Source: Carboxylicivirga sediminis (GTDB lineage Bacteria > Bacteroidota > Bacteroidia > Bacteroidales > Marinilabiliaceae). Taken from it: 64,000 bases of DNA. Position 1 is the stretch's first letter; every line of letters begins with the position of its first letter. Positions 17,271 to 26,583 of this stretch are shown one piece after another. A program made the translations under genes and the position numbers. Under the pieces are notes generated by a model. That model did no database searches. It was not told the DNA's origin and saw nothing but the letters and a program-made list of their open reading frames with translations. Where the stretch lies: positions 1-64,000 of the forward strand of contig NZ_JAGTAR010000010.1 in NCBI RefSeq assembly GCF_018156225.1, written 5' to 3'.

Positions 17271-18545
17271 ATGAGCTTACAGCAATTGACGAGAGAAGAT
17301 TTTGAGATTATGGCGCCTGTTGGCTCTTATGAGTCATTGAGAGCGGCTATACAGGGAGGTGCCGATTCGGTGTATTTTGGGATAGAGCAGTTGAATATGC
17401 GTTCACGTTCATCCAATAATTTTTCGAATGACGATTTGCGTGAGATTGTTAGAATTGCAAAAGAAAATAACATACGAACCTACCTGACGGTTAATGTGGT
17501 TATCTTTAATGAAGAGTTGGATACCATGCGTGAGATTATTGATGTGGCAAAAGAGGTGGGGGTAACAGCTGTGATTGCATCCGACCAGGCAGCCATTAAT
17601 TATGCGCATAACAAAGGTGTTGAGGTACATATTTCAACCCAGGTTAACATCTCCAACGTAGAGACGCTTAAGTTCTACAGCAATTTTGCCGATGTGGTGG
17701 TGTTGGCCCGCGAACTCAATATGAATCAGGTTAAGGCTATTCATGAGGCTATTATTGCTGAAGATATAAGAGGCCCTAAAGGTGAATTGATTCAGATTGA
17801 GATGTTTGCACATGGTGCCTTGTGCATGGCTACCTCAGGTAAATGTTACATTAGTCTCCATCAGTTAAATGCTTCGGCTAATCGTGGTGGTTGCTTGCAA
17901 CCATGTCGCCGAGGTTACACAGTGACAGAGAAGGAATCGGGCAACCAGATGGAATTGGAGAACGACTACATCATGTCGCCAAAGGATTTGAAGACGATTC
18001 ACTTTCTAAACAAGATGATGGATGCAGGTGTGCGCGTTTTCAAAATTGAAGGAAGAGCGCGCTCAGCCGAATATGTGAAAACGGTTTGTGAATGTTACAA
18101 TGAGGCCATAGAAGCGGTATTAGACGGCTCTTTTGATGACGATAAGATCCAGGATTGGGATGAGCGCCTTTCTGAGGTGTTTAACCGAGGTTTTTGGGAT
18201 GGTTATTACCTCGGACAGAAACTGGGCGAATGGAGTCATAATTACGGTTCCAGAGCCACTAAAAAGAAGATATACATTGGTAAGGGAATGAACTACTTCC
18301 CAAAACTAAAGGTGGCTGAATTTCTGATGGAAACACAATCGCTGAAAGTGGGGGATGAGATACTAATTACAGGTCCAACAACGGGCGTGATTCAGATGAC
18401 TGTGCCCGAAATACGGGTGGACCTGAAAGAGGTAGATGAAACAGTTAAGGGCGAACGGTTCAGTATAGTGGTTGAACAAAAAGTGAGGCGCTCCGACAAG
18501 CTATATAAAATAGTTAATGCGAAAAGCGACGATTTACAGAAATAA
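17271..18545 (+). CDS. U32 family peptidase / tRNA-rRNA hydroxylation-type protein
   Basis: 424 residues. The U32 signature is complete (EMFAHGALCMATSGKCYIS), with further cysteines (GGCLQPC) and KIEGRARSAEYV downstream. E. coli U32 relatives TrhP and RlhA act in hydroxylation of tRNA and 23S rRNA and need iron-sulfur clusters; protease activity is an older label. The four cysteines here fit such a cluster. ATG at 17271 follows the sulfatase stop by one base; an earlier ATG inside that gene is less likely. Confidence 0.85.
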   Translation: MSLQQLTREDFEIMAPVGSYESLRAAIQGGADSVYFGIEQLNMRSRSSNNFSNDDLREIVRIAKENNIRTYLTVNVVIFNEELDTMREIIDVAKEVGVTAVIASDQAAINYAHNKGVEVHISTQVNISNVETLKFYSNFADVVVLARELNMNQVKAIHEAIIAEDIRGPKGELIQIEMFAHGALCMATSGKCYISLHQLNASANRGGCLQPCRRGYTVTEKESGNQMELENDYIMSPKDLKTIHFLNKMMDAGVRVFKIEGRARSAEYVKTVCECYNEAIEAVLDGSFDDDKIQDWDERLSEVFNRGFWDGYYLGQKLGEWSHNYGSRATKKKIYIGKGMNYFPKLKVAEFLMETQSLKVGDEILITGPTTGVIQMTVPEIRVDLKEVDETVKGERFSIVVEQKVRRSDKLYKIVNAKSDDLQK

Positions 18546-18570
18546 CAATTAACAACAAAATACGATAGGG

Positions 18571-19374
18571 ATGGAAGCACAGGGTAATTTATTAAAGATG
18601 AAAACCAGTTTGGTTAATGGGGAGGTGGACTACCAATTAAAACTTAATGATGAGTTAATAAACATGAACCAATTAATTGGCAAATCAATTACCCTGGATT
18701 ATCAGCACCAAATTAACTGTATAGCCTGTGGTAAAAAAACGTCAAAGTCGTTTTCGCAGGGTTTCTGTTATAATTGCTTCCAGACTGCGCCGGAAACCGA
18801 AGAGTGTGTTCTCAAGCCGGAAATGTGCCGTGCTCACCTGGGGGAAGCACGCGATATGGCATTTGCCCAATCACATTGTTTGATTCCTCACTATGTGTAC
18901 CTGGCGGTTGCTTCGGGTATTAAAGTAGGTATTACGCGAGAAACCCAGATACCTACTCGCTGGATTGATCAGGGAGCCTGGAAAGCTGTGATTGTTGCCA
19001 AAGTACCCAATCGCCATATTGCAGGTGTGGTGGAAGTTTTCTTAAAGGATTACTTTGCTGATAAAACCAACTGGCGAAGTATGTTGAAAAATGAACAGGC
19101 TCGTGCAATTGATATTCATGCAGAGAAAGAGAAAGCCATTGGACTTCTGCCAGCTGAATTAAAGCAATATGTGGTAAACGAAGAGCCTGTGTGGGAACTC
19201 AGTTATCCGGTACAGACATTCCCACTCAAGCCGCAATCACTTACTTTTGATAAAGAAGCTTCAATCAGTGGAATTCTCAAAGGTATAAAAGGGCAGTACC
19301 TGCTGTTGGATCAGGACCGTGTTTTAAACATTCGCAAACACAACGGGTATTTAGTGAAACTAACGGCTGAATAA
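18571..19374 (+). CDS. DUF2797 protein with zinc-finger cysteines
   Basis: 267 residues. N-terminal part has CIACGKK and CYNCF (residues 50-70) plus further Cys/His, consistent with a zinc ribbon. The middle has HYVYLAVASGIKVGIT followed by RWIDQGA, a pattern resembling the GIY-YIG nuclease core, as in DUF2797 proteins. Function unknown. It lies 25 bases after the U32 gene and is probably co-transcribed; it ends three bases from the convergent EEP gene. Confidence 0.78.
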   Translation: MEAQGNLLKMKTSLVNGEVDYQLKLNDELINMNQLIGKSITLDYQHQINCIACGKKTSKSFSQGFCYNCFQTAPETEECVLKPEMCRAHLGEARDMAFAQSHCLIPHYVYLAVASGIKVGITRETQIPTRWIDQGAWKAVIVAKVPNRHIAGVVEVFLKDYFADKTNWRSMLKNEQARAIDIHAEKEKAIGLLPAELKQYVVNEEPVWELSYPVQTFPLKPQSLTFDKEASISGILKGIKGQYLLLDQDRVLNIRKHNGYLVKLTAE

Positions 19375-19377
19375 TTA

Positions 19378-21006
19378 TTACTGAACCACCAGTTCGTCAA
19401 TAAAGGTCCAGGAAGGATTGCCTTTGCCACTGTGCGTGTGAGGAAGTATACCTCCATTATACACTGATACTTTTACATAACGTGCCTTGGCAGTAAAAGG
19501 CAAGTGAACGACCATATGCCCGGTTTCCGACTCATTGAACGATGTTGGAAGTACTTTGCTGGATACTACCTGGTAATTAATGCCATCATTTGATGTTCTG
19601 ATTTCAATCTTTGAAGGATTGACAATCCACTGTGATGGCTGTGAAAGGCAAGAAACATATACTTCCTCCAGATGGACTTTCTTTTTAAAGTCGAATAAGA
19701 AATCATTATCGGTGCCATTGAATCCGCACCACGAACCATCATCCAGCTTAATAGGGTTGCCTTGTTTATTGTCAAATAATGACTGGTAGTTAGGTGAGTA
19801 GTATTTCTCATCGGCTTCAGGTATCACTTCAATCAATCTGGCATTATTAGGCCTGCGCTTAATGAGTGTTTGCACGGCAACATGCGATGGATACATATCT
19901 TTTGCAAACGCACGTGCTTTGAGGGTTTCGCTGCTTTTAAGGGTTATGGGTTTCTGGTATTGGGTACAGGCACTATCCGGTTGTTCATCTTCAAGGGTGT
20001 AAAAGATGGTTGCATTCTGACCTTGAGGTTTAATATTGATGATGGTTGAATCAAAAAAACAAAGCTGCTCATATTCGATAATGGGCATTTGTGCATTTTG
20101 CATCAACTTTTTTCCTTCACTCTGCACTTCTCTTTTATTCATTCTGAAAGAAAGTCTGGCTGTAATAGGATAATGATCGGATATAAATACTTTGTTGTCA
20201 GTTACCTGATGGGTGTTAAATGTCTGTACATTAAAAAAACCATTAATGAAAATGTGGTCAATTACTATCTCCGGGGTTTCAGGGTTAAAACCATTAAAGG
20301 TTTGCTGGCTTTCGACTGTTTTTTTAATTGGAAGAGTCCGACTGTCCCACAACTGGTGGTAACCCTCCCAGTTTTCAGTAAGGGTACTGTACATACGCTC
20401 ATCGGGTTGCGCATTAAAATCACCTGTTAATACCACGGGTGCTTCTCCGGCTATGGTTTTGATCTTATTCACCAGTAATATGGCACTTTCATTACGGGCA
20501 TAGGCACTTACATGACTGAAATGCGTATTAAACACATAAAAGATATAGCCGTTTTGTCGCTCTTTAAGCTGCACCCAGGTTACAATGCGGGGTAACGCAG
20601 CACCCCAACTGCGGCTGCCAGGTATTTCGGGTGTTTCCGACAGCCAGAAGTGTGATGAAGCCAGTAGCTCATATTTATCCTTAAGGTAAAATACAGGTAC
20701 AAACTCACCACTTTCCTTGCCATCGTTACGTCCCACACCAACATGGCTGTAGCTCTCCAGGTTGCTCTGAAGATCATCCATTTGGTTTTTAAGTGCTTCC
20801 TGGAATCCGATAATGTCAGGTTGTTGCTCATTGATAAAACGATAGACCATATCCTTACGGTTAGACCATGAATTGATGCCATCGGCAGGATTGTCGTAGC
20901 GTATGTTAAAGCTCATCACCTGTAGTTCCCTGTCTTCTTCTGAACAAAAATACAGGAATCCTCCAACAGTAATGATACACAGTATTATCAGGATTCGTAG
21001 GTTCAT
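19378..21006 (-). CDS. EEP-family phosphodiesterase with chitobiase-like and F5/8-type domains
   Basis: 542 residues. An N-terminal hydrophobic segment with Cys21 is a membrane anchor or weak lipobox. The EEP nuclease/phosphatase domain (about 29-290) has MSFNIRY, GFQEAL, THFSHVS, TGDFNAQPDE and SDHYPI, the full catalytic set. Then a chitobiase C-terminal-like domain (about 310-370) and a discoidin/F5-8 type C-like domain (about 400-542), which usually bind glycans. Eight bases after a GH92 gene. An exported phosphodiesterase acting on phosphorylated mannose glycans is the contextual guess; a DNase role is less likely with glycan-binding domains. Confidence 0.82.
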   Translation of the reverse strand: MNLRILIILCIITVGGFLYFCSEEDRELQVMSFNIRYDNPADGINSWSNRKDMVYRFINEQQPDIIGFQEALKNQMDDLQSNLESYSHVGVGRNDGKESGEFVPVFYLKDKYELLASSHFWLSETPEIPGSRSWGAALPRIVTWVQLKERQNGYIFYVFNTHFSHVSAYARNESAILLVNKIKTIAGEAPVVLTGDFNAQPDERMYSTLTENWEGYHQLWDSRTLPIKKTVESQQTFNGFNPETPEIVIDHIFINGFFNVQTFNTHQVTDNKVFISDHYPITARLSFRMNKREVQSEGKKLMQNAQMPIIEYEQLCFFDSTIINIKPQGQNATIFYTLEDEQPDSACTQYQKPITLKSSETLKARAFAKDMYPSHVAVQTLIKRRPNNARLIEVIPEADEKYYSPNYQSLFDNKQGNPIKLDDGSWCGFNGTDNDFLFDFKKKVHLEEVYVSCLSQPSQWIVNPSKIEIRTSNDGINYQVVSSKVLPTSFNESETGHMVVHLPFTAKARYVKVSVYNGGILPHTHSGKGNPSWTFIDELVVQ

Positions 21007-21014
21007 TGTTAATG

Positions 21015-23270
21015 TTATTGTTTTGGTGCAGCACCAAGTTTATACTTTATATGTCCCAGTTCTATTAGGTCTTTATGACTGATGAAATAGCGGTTATAAG
21101 GACTACCATTTATTTCAATACCTTTTATATAGATATCATTGACTGATTTGCGATCAGCTTCAATAATAATCTTCTCTTTTTTGTAAATCTCCTTATTCAA
21201 ATGGATAGTTACTTTATCAAATACCGGACTTGATAGCGTGTAGTTCATATCGCCCGGACAAACCGGATATATACCCATCATACTATAAATTAACCAGGCT
21301 GAAAGTGTGCCTGTGTCATCGTTGCCAGGTAATCCATCCGGCGAATTCTTGTAGTAGCGGTTGATGCAATCGTGCACTTGTTTCTGGGTGCGCCATTCAT
21401 CTCCACTAGAATAGTTGAAAAGGTAAGGGTAGCCCATATCTGGCTCGTTGCTCATGTCAAACAGGCTGTCTTTGAAACATTTATTCAGCTGCTGAACAAA
21501 TTTATTCTTCCCCCCCATTAAGCGCATTAATCCTTTTACATCATGAGGTACAGCAAAGGAATACTGCCACGATGTACCTTCATGGAAACCATGGACCGGT
21601 TCAAAATTCTCGCCCTGAACAGGATCAAAGCCTTCCATGAATTTGCCTTCTTCTGTTACCGGGCGCAACAGCTTAAACTCTTTGTCGAAATAGTTGCGGT
21701 AACCCAGTGAGCGTTGCATGGCTTTTTTATAGGTGGTTTTATCACCCATTTCGCTTGCCATCAATGCCAGATTATAGTCTGCCACATATAATTCAAGGGC
21801 CTGCGAAACCGAATTATCATAGTCTTTCAGAAATGGTATGTAATGATTTTCCAGGTAAAAATCATTATCATGACGCAGGAAGTGGTTATCAACCGTATTG
21901 GCATGTTTGAGCATCGCTTCGTAGGCGGTTTCAACCTCAAAGTCGGTAAGGCCACGGCGATAGGTATCTGCAATAACGATTAATGCAGGATCGCCTTCCA
22001 TCACATGAGCTTCTCTGCCGTAGATTTCCCATTTAGGAAGCCAGCCACTTTCTTTGTACATATCAACCATGGTGCGCACCATGTCCAGTTGCTTCTCCGG
22101 GTATAGCAGTGAGATAAGCGGGTGAACTGTGCGATAGGTATCCCACAACGAAAAGACAGTATATCTGTCCTGGTTATCAAGACTTAAAATGGCATCTGAT
22201 TCCATGGCCGGATATTGCCCGTTTACATCCTGCAGAATATTGGGGTGTAATAGCAAATGATAGAGGGCGGAATAGAATTTAACTTTATCATCGTAAGTAC
22301 CTCCTTCAACTTCAATAACTTTTAGCTCATCGTTCCAGGTGACGTAGGCTTGCTTCTTAATTTGTTCAAAGGAAAGGTTTGTTTGTTCGGCATCCAGGTT
22401 TTCACGTGCGTTTTCAATACTTACATAACTAACGCCAACCTGTACTTCAACCTGTTCGCCCTCTGTAGCATCAAACGAAAAGTAAGTACCTATCTTCTCA
22501 CCCGATAATTCTTTATTGTACCGCTTATATAACTTATAGGTATCGCTGGTTGAGCTCCAGTTATGTCGGGCACCAGGTAATTTATCCTGAAATTTCCAAT
22601 AGCCACTTTGCATGTTGTCACGTTTAATGCGTACAACAAAGTATACAGGCATCACCGACTGTGGACTGTAGCAGAAGGTGCCCATCAGCTTGTAACCCTC
22701 AATTTCATTATCAGAAACACGCTTAATGTGTGCCCCTGATTCATTGGTGAGGCCATGTCCTAAATCAATCAGAATGTTTGCTTTGCCTTCAGGGAATGTG
22801 AATCGGCTGATTCCGGAACGCATCGTGGCTGTTACTTCAGCCAAAATATTATAGCGATTAAGCTTTGTAGAGTAATAGCCAGGTCTGGCTTTTTCGTCCG
22901 ATATAGTAGTGCCATATTCATTGACATCTACATTCAGTTCGCCGGTGGTGGGCATCACTATAATACTGCCCAAATCGGGGCAACCAACGCCACTTAAATT
23001 GACGTGTGTAAAGCCGGTCATCCATTCATTGTTGTATACATATGGATTACTGCACCAGCTGTCCGTATTGGAATATTCATTGCCCTTATGTGGTGTCACA
23101 TTAAAGGGAACCACCGACACCATCCCATGTGGCATTACCGCACCAGGGTAAGTGGCGCCATAATTGGTGGTGCCAATAAATGGATTAACATAGCTGGCAG
23201 GTTCTTGTGCATCCGCCCATAGAGCGCACAACACAAAAAGTGAAAAGAGTGCAAAATTCTTCATAATCAT
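21015..23270 (-). CDS. GH92 exo-alpha-mannosidase (secreted)
   Basis: 751 residues of normal GH92 length with a signal peptide (ALFSLFVLCALWADA). Family motifs: YVNPFIGT near 27, SLWDTYRTVHPL, the presumed general acid Glu (about residue 564) in HEGTSWQYS, VPHDV, and GNDDTGTLSAW holding the presumed base Asp. GH92 enzymes are calcium-dependent and remove terminal alpha-mannose. It heads a two-gene unit with the EEP protein. A second ATG six bases downstream is an equal candidate. Confidence 0.93.
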   Translation of the reverse strand: MIMKNFALFSLFVLCALWADAQEPASYVNPFIGTTNYGATYPGAVMPHGMVSVVPFNVTPHKGNEYSNTDSWCSNPYVYNNEWMTGFTHVNLSGVGCPDLGSIIVMPTTGELNVDVNEYGTTISDEKARPGYYSTKLNRYNILAEVTATMRSGISRFTFPEGKANILIDLGHGLTNESGAHIKRVSDNEIEGYKLMGTFCYSPQSVMPVYFVVRIKRDNMQSGYWKFQDKLPGARHNWSSTSDTYKLYKRYNKELSGEKIGTYFSFDATEGEQVEVQVGVSYVSIENARENLDAEQTNLSFEQIKKQAYVTWNDELKVIEVEGGTYDDKVKFYSALYHLLLHPNILQDVNGQYPAMESDAILSLDNQDRYTVFSLWDTYRTVHPLISLLYPEKQLDMVRTMVDMYKESGWLPKWEIYGREAHVMEGDPALIVIADTYRRGLTDFEVETAYEAMLKHANTVDNHFLRHDNDFYLENHYIPFLKDYDNSVSQALELYVADYNLALMASEMGDKTTYKKAMQRSLGYRNYFDKEFKLLRPVTEEGKFMEGFDPVQGENFEPVHGFHEGTSWQYSFAVPHDVKGLMRLMGGKNKFVQQLNKCFKDSLFDMSNEPDMGYPYLFNYSSGDEWRTQKQVHDCINRYYKNSPDGLPGNDDTGTLSAWLIYSMMGIYPVCPGDMNYTLSSPVFDKVTIHLNKEIYKKEKIIIEADRKSVNDIYIKGIEINGSPYNRYFISHKDLIELGHIKYKLGAAPKQ

Positions 23271-23281
23271 AGCTTTGGATG

Positions 23282-23312
23282 CAAAATAAAGGTATTATCT
23301 AATTTGCTCAAA
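23282..23312 (-). promoter_or_regulatory. Near-consensus promoter for GH92/EEP unit
   Basis: Minus-strand TTTG at 23312-23309, a 20-base spacer, then TATTTTG at 23288-23282, one base short of TAnnTTTG. It ends 11 bases before the first ATG, which would favour the second ATG at 23264. Confidence 0.4.
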
Positions 23313-23409
23313 CGCACCTGTTTTTAGATGGATGGTAACAATGCTTTGATTACTAGCCTGATATTGGGGATTAGTAGCTTAACAAGAGAATGTGTTTACC
23401 CTCTTATTG

Positions 23410-23417
23410 TACATTTG
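23410..23417 (+). promoter_or_regulatory. -7 element for GATase-like lipoprotein gene
   Basis: TACATTTG matches TAnnTTTG. It lies 133 bases before the ATG at 23551, leaving a long structured leader. Confidence 0.45.
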
Positions 23418-23435
23418 TACGCCAAAAATTTATGT

Positions 23436-23463
23436 TATGCCAACAGTTGGCGTATGCCTACAG
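23436..23463 (+). repeat. Direct repeat and hairpin in leader of GATase-like gene
   Basis: TATGCCAACAG at 23436-23446 and TATGCCTACAG at 23453-23463 are direct repeats with one mismatch. The first copy also forms a hairpin with TTGGCGTA at 23447-23454 (eight pairs, one wobble, loop CAG). A regulator site or an RNA element are both possible; no known riboswitch was recognised. Confidence 0.45.
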
Positions 23464-23550
23464 GATAAGCAGGGGCATGCTAATAAATCTCATTGTTTTA
23501 CAATTGATAAACGACGTAATTTAACTCATGATAATTGAAAGTACCTACCT

Positions 23551-24702
23551 ATGAGAAACCTTTACTACTGCCTCCTAATCGTTTTATTAGGTTTGGGAGC
23601 CTGCACCCAGACGAGCGATACAGATATAATACCGCACCAGAATAAGATACGTGTTGGTTTATTTGACACCAATGGTGATAGCCCCGGTTGTATTACCGAT
23701 GCTTACGAAGCACTGCGGATAGATTCGCTGATGCAGCCAGAGATAATAGGGGCAGCCACCATTATGAGTGATGAAATATTGAATTTTGATTTGATTCTGT
23801 TTCCCGGAGGTTCAGGTAAAGCCCAAACTATTAAACTTGGTCAGTTAGGCATGCAGCGTGTTAAAGAGCTGGTAACAGAACAGGGTATGGGCGTGTTGGG
23901 TATTTGTGCAGGTTCCTATGTGCTGTCACAAACCGATGGTTATCCCTCTCTGGACTTAAGTGGCATGCAGGCTATCGATATTGAACACGATCACCGGGGG
24001 CATGGACTGGTAAAGTTTTCGCTTACTGAAGAAGGTAAAAAGATATTTCCTGAGCTAGGTGGGAGGGATGTGTGGTTTTCGCAATATTATGAAGGTCCGG
24101 TACTCACTTTGCCCAAAGAACCATTGTTTAAAGCTCAATCTTTATCAACCATGTTGAGTGATGTGCATACTGTTGAAGGCACTCCGGCAAATATGACGAA
24201 CAATCGTCCTTTTATTACCGCTACCGAAGCAGGAGAAGGACGTGTTGTTACCTTTGTTGGCCATCCGGAAAATACGCCAGGTATGCGTTGGATGATTCCA
24301 CGCATGGTCCGATGGGCGCTTAAACAACCGTTTATATCGTATACCAAACAAGTGGTGCGCCCCCATATATATGAGCAGGAGATTCTATATACAAAAGAGC
24401 GATTGCATCAACAGGACCAGTATTATGAGATGTTATGGGGAACCCCAAAGCAGAAGGTTGAGGCCATTCATCAGTTGGTTATGCTGTCATCCTGGTCGGC
24501 TAAGAAAAAGGTGATTGGTTTGTTGCGTGATGAGTCACAAGAGGTACGATTGGCTGCAGCTATGGCCATTGTTGAACTGGAGCGAACCGATGCTATTGAA
24601 GATTTAGAAGTGGCAGCACTCACCGAAAAAGATATGAAGTTGAAAAGGCAGCTGGAAATCCAGTTAGCACTTTTGAAAAGTATGGTAGCAAGGTCACTAT
24701 AG
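23551..24702 (+). CDS. Lipoprotein with GATase1/BPL_N-like domain and HEAT-like tail
   Basis: 383 residues. Lipobox LGAC with Cys18, so it is membrane-anchored outside the cytoplasm. Residues about 32-265 form a class I glutamine-amidotransferase-like fold of the BPL_N type: LILFPGGSG near 82, and nucleophile elbow Cys119 in GICAGSYVL. Residues about 300-380 look like HEAT repeats (DESQEVRLAAAMAIVELE). Biotin ligase activity is not implied, since the ligase catalytic domain is absent. Convergent to larB. A periplasmic Cys-dependent hydrolase of unknown substrate is the most that can be said. Confidence 0.75.
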   Translation: MRNLYYCLLIVLLGLGACTQTSDTDIIPHQNKIRVGLFDTNGDSPGCITDAYEALRIDSLMQPEIIGAATIMSDEILNFDLILFPGGSGKAQTIKLGQLGMQRVKELVTEQGMGVLGICAGSYVLSQTDGYPSLDLSGMQAIDIEHDHRGHGLVKFSLTEEGKKIFPELGGRDVWFSQYYEGPVLTLPKEPLFKAQSLSTMLSDVHTVEGTPANMTNNRPFITATEAGEGRVVTFVGHPENTPGMRWMIPRMVRWALKQPFISYTKQVVRPHIYEQEILYTKERLHQQDQYYEMLWGTPKQKVEAIHQLVMLSSWSAKKKVIGLLRDESQEVRLAAAMAIVELERTDAIEDLEVAALTEKDMKLKRQLEIQLALLKSMVARSL

Positions 24703-24720
24703 CAAGTAGTGACCTTTTAT
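24690..24720 (+). terminator. Terminator overlapping the GATase-like stop codon
   Basis: A perfect 10-bp stem (24690-24699 with 24707-24716) followed by TTTTAT. The stop codon at 24700-24702 lies in the loop. The T-run is short. Confidence 0.6.
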
Positions 24721-24761
24721 AAATCAGTAGTATTGCTGTTTTAACCGTACATGGCTTGTTA

Positions 24762-25496
24762 TTACCTGTTCTTCGCAATTAACGCTGCCACCACAGCAGC
24801 ACGGAGGCCTCCATCAATGTTCACCACGGTGAGGTTGGGTGCACAACTGGCCAGCATACTTGTCAATGCAGCTTCTTTGGCCCTGAAACCGTAGCCTACC
24901 GAAGTTGGAACACCTATTACAGGCAATGGCACCAGTGAGGATACGAAGGGTGCCAGTGCACCTTCCATGCCGGCCACCACAATTACAGCTGCCACATCCT
25001 GTTCAATGCCCTGCTTGATGGCTTCTAACACGCGTGTTGGGTGCGCAATACCACGGTCTTCAAACACCAGGGGTTCTACACCAACAGCTTTGAGTATTAC
25101 TTCACATTCATAGGTGACCGGGTGATCGGCCGAACCGGCACTGATAACCAGAACCTTCCCTTTGGTGGCAGGCATTTCACCAATTACTGTTGCATTAACC
25201 GACCATAGCACAGGAAAGTCGTTTTTAAAATGCTCATTCAACTCTTTGTAAAATGGACTGCGCGAAACTACTACTCGCGGATGCTCTTCAAGTAGCTTAG
25301 TAGCCAGTTCAATGGTTTGCTCAAGTGTCTTATACTCGCCATAAATAATTTCGGGTATGTTGGTGCGCATGCCCCGGTTAACATCCAGAATATAACGGCT
25401 GGCTGTTTCCATCCAGTCAAGCGAAAAATGGCGTTGGGCTTCTTCTTTACTTATCTTGCCTTGCTGTATTTGGTCAAAGAGTTCGTCGAAAGTCAT
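24762..25496 (-). CDS. larB: Pyridinium-3,5-biscarboxylic acid mononucleotide synthase LarB
   Basis: 244 residues. The C-terminal two-thirds is a PurE-like fold (VISAGSADHPVTYE, VVAGMEGALAPFVSSL, VGYGFRAKEAALTSMLASCAP), diagnostic for LarB. LarB carboxylates and hydrolyses nicotinic acid adenine dinucleotide in the first step of the nickel-pincer cofactor of lactate racemase. It lies 100 bases downstream of larE on the same strand. No larC or larA is in the window. Confidence 0.9.
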   Translation of the reverse strand: MTFDELFDQIQQGKISKEEAQRHFSLDWMETASRYILDVNRGMRTNIPEIIYGEYKTLEQTIELATKLLEEHPRVVVSRSPFYKELNEHFKNDFPVLWSVNATVIGEMPATKGKVLVISAGSADHPVTYECEVILKAVGVEPLVFEDRGIAHPTRVLEAIKQGIEQDVAAVIVVAGMEGALAPFVSSLVPLPVIGVPTSVGYGFRAKEAALTSMLASCAPNLTVVNIDGGLRAAVVAALIAKNR

Positions 25497-25596
25497 TGGC
25501 TGTTGTTGATTTGGTAAATTTGTTGAATTGATTCACTGTGTTGAGTAAGTGCTCACTCGTTCTGTCTACCATCGACCATCCTTAGTCTACGGCATT

Positions 25597-26379
25597 TCAT
25601 TTTTTTATCCGTTTATCGTATTCATTGGGGCGCGATCGTTTAACATCAATGGTTACAAACAGACATACTTTGCCACCAATTTCAAATAGTTCCTCACGCA
25701 CTTTTTCATCTGTTATTAATGCATAACTTTCAGGCTTTGTTAGCTCTATACGCATATGGTCGCTATCATCTATGCGACAACGCACATGGAAATCACCCGT
25801 TTTATCAATGATATAATTTTCTACTTCATAAATAGCCTTGATACGTTCACTTGTTAAAAGTTCATTGTAATTGATACGGGTAGCCAGGCAGCTTTCATGT
25901 TCAGCAAATAATGGATCGGCTCCAAAGGCCAGAGCTATTTCTTTGGTTTCCCAGGAAGAGATCCCCAGTTCAGCAAGTGGCGACTTAACATGGTATTCGT
26001 CCAAAGCTTTTTTGCCAGGGCGGTAGTTTCCCAGGTCACTGGCTGTGGTGCCGTCATAGATTGTTCGCCCGTCTTTTGGCACCAAAGATAGAATATGGCT
26101 CTTACAATGATAACAACGACGCTCAGGGTTGGCAATAACCGTTTCGCCCGGTGTTACTTCAATAATCTTCAGATCTGCAGCACCCAGATTACGTGCCTGT
26201 ATGATCATGTCACCGGCTTGGGCCCGGTTAAAGCCATTGTTAACCCATATGGGTTGTATGTTTGCATTGGCTTTCATGGCGGCCCCCAACACTGCACTGC
26301 TGTCAAATCCGCCTGAAAAGAGCAGGTAACCTTCGGTATTCTTCTTAAACCAATTAATTAATGCCTCTTGTTTTTCCAT
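25597..26379 (-). CDS. larE: LarE-type sulfur transferase, three-cysteine form
   Basis: 260 residues. PP-loop SGGFDSS (22-28) for ATP; Cys89 and Cys92 in RRCYHCK; Cys164 in ESCLATRI. LarE adds sulfur to the pincer nucleotide. In Lactobacillus plantarum a single cysteine (at the position of Cys164) is sacrificed. In Thermotoga maritima three cysteines with nearly this spacing hold a [4Fe-4S] cluster, so this protein is probably the cluster type. The second ATG (26379) gives the usual family N-terminus; the first at 26403 is possible. Confidence 0.87.
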   Translation of the reverse strand: MEKQEALINWFKKNTEGYLLFSGGFDSSAVLGAAMKANANIQPIWVNNGFNRAQAGDMIIQARNLGAADLKIIEVTPGETVIANPERRCYHCKSHILSLVPKDGRTIYDGTTASDLGNYRPGKKALDEYHVKSPLAELGISSWETKEIALAFGADPLFAEHESCLATRINYNELLTSERIKAIYEVENYIIDKTGDFHVRCRIDDSDHMRIELTKPESYALITDEKVREELFEIGGKVCLFVTIDVKRSRPNEYDKRIKK

Positions 26380-26502
26380 ACTTATCAATATTGGGTTGCT
26401 CATTAATATATATACCAGATGCTATAGCCGCTTAAGATAAAGAAAAAAATGAATAGGAGAAGGCGGGTGTGACAAATGAGAAAAGTGATAAGTTGTAAAA
26501 AC

Positions 26503-26534
26503 TAAAAAAGCAGTCCTTGAATAAAGACTGCTTT
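26503..26534 (-). terminator. Terminator after DUF4302 gene
   Basis: Perfect 9-bp stem (26507-26515 with 26526-26534) with six T on the minus-strand side. It closes the sigma/FecR/SusCD locus. Confidence 0.8.
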
Positions 26535-26583
26535 AGTAACGTTAATATCACCAATATTAACTCAAACCTTATTTTAAATCCTT

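Noticed and set aside
23551-24702. Calling the lipoprotein a biotin ligase
   Set aside because: Only the BPL_N/GATase-like fold is present; the ligase catalytic domain is missing and the protein is exported.
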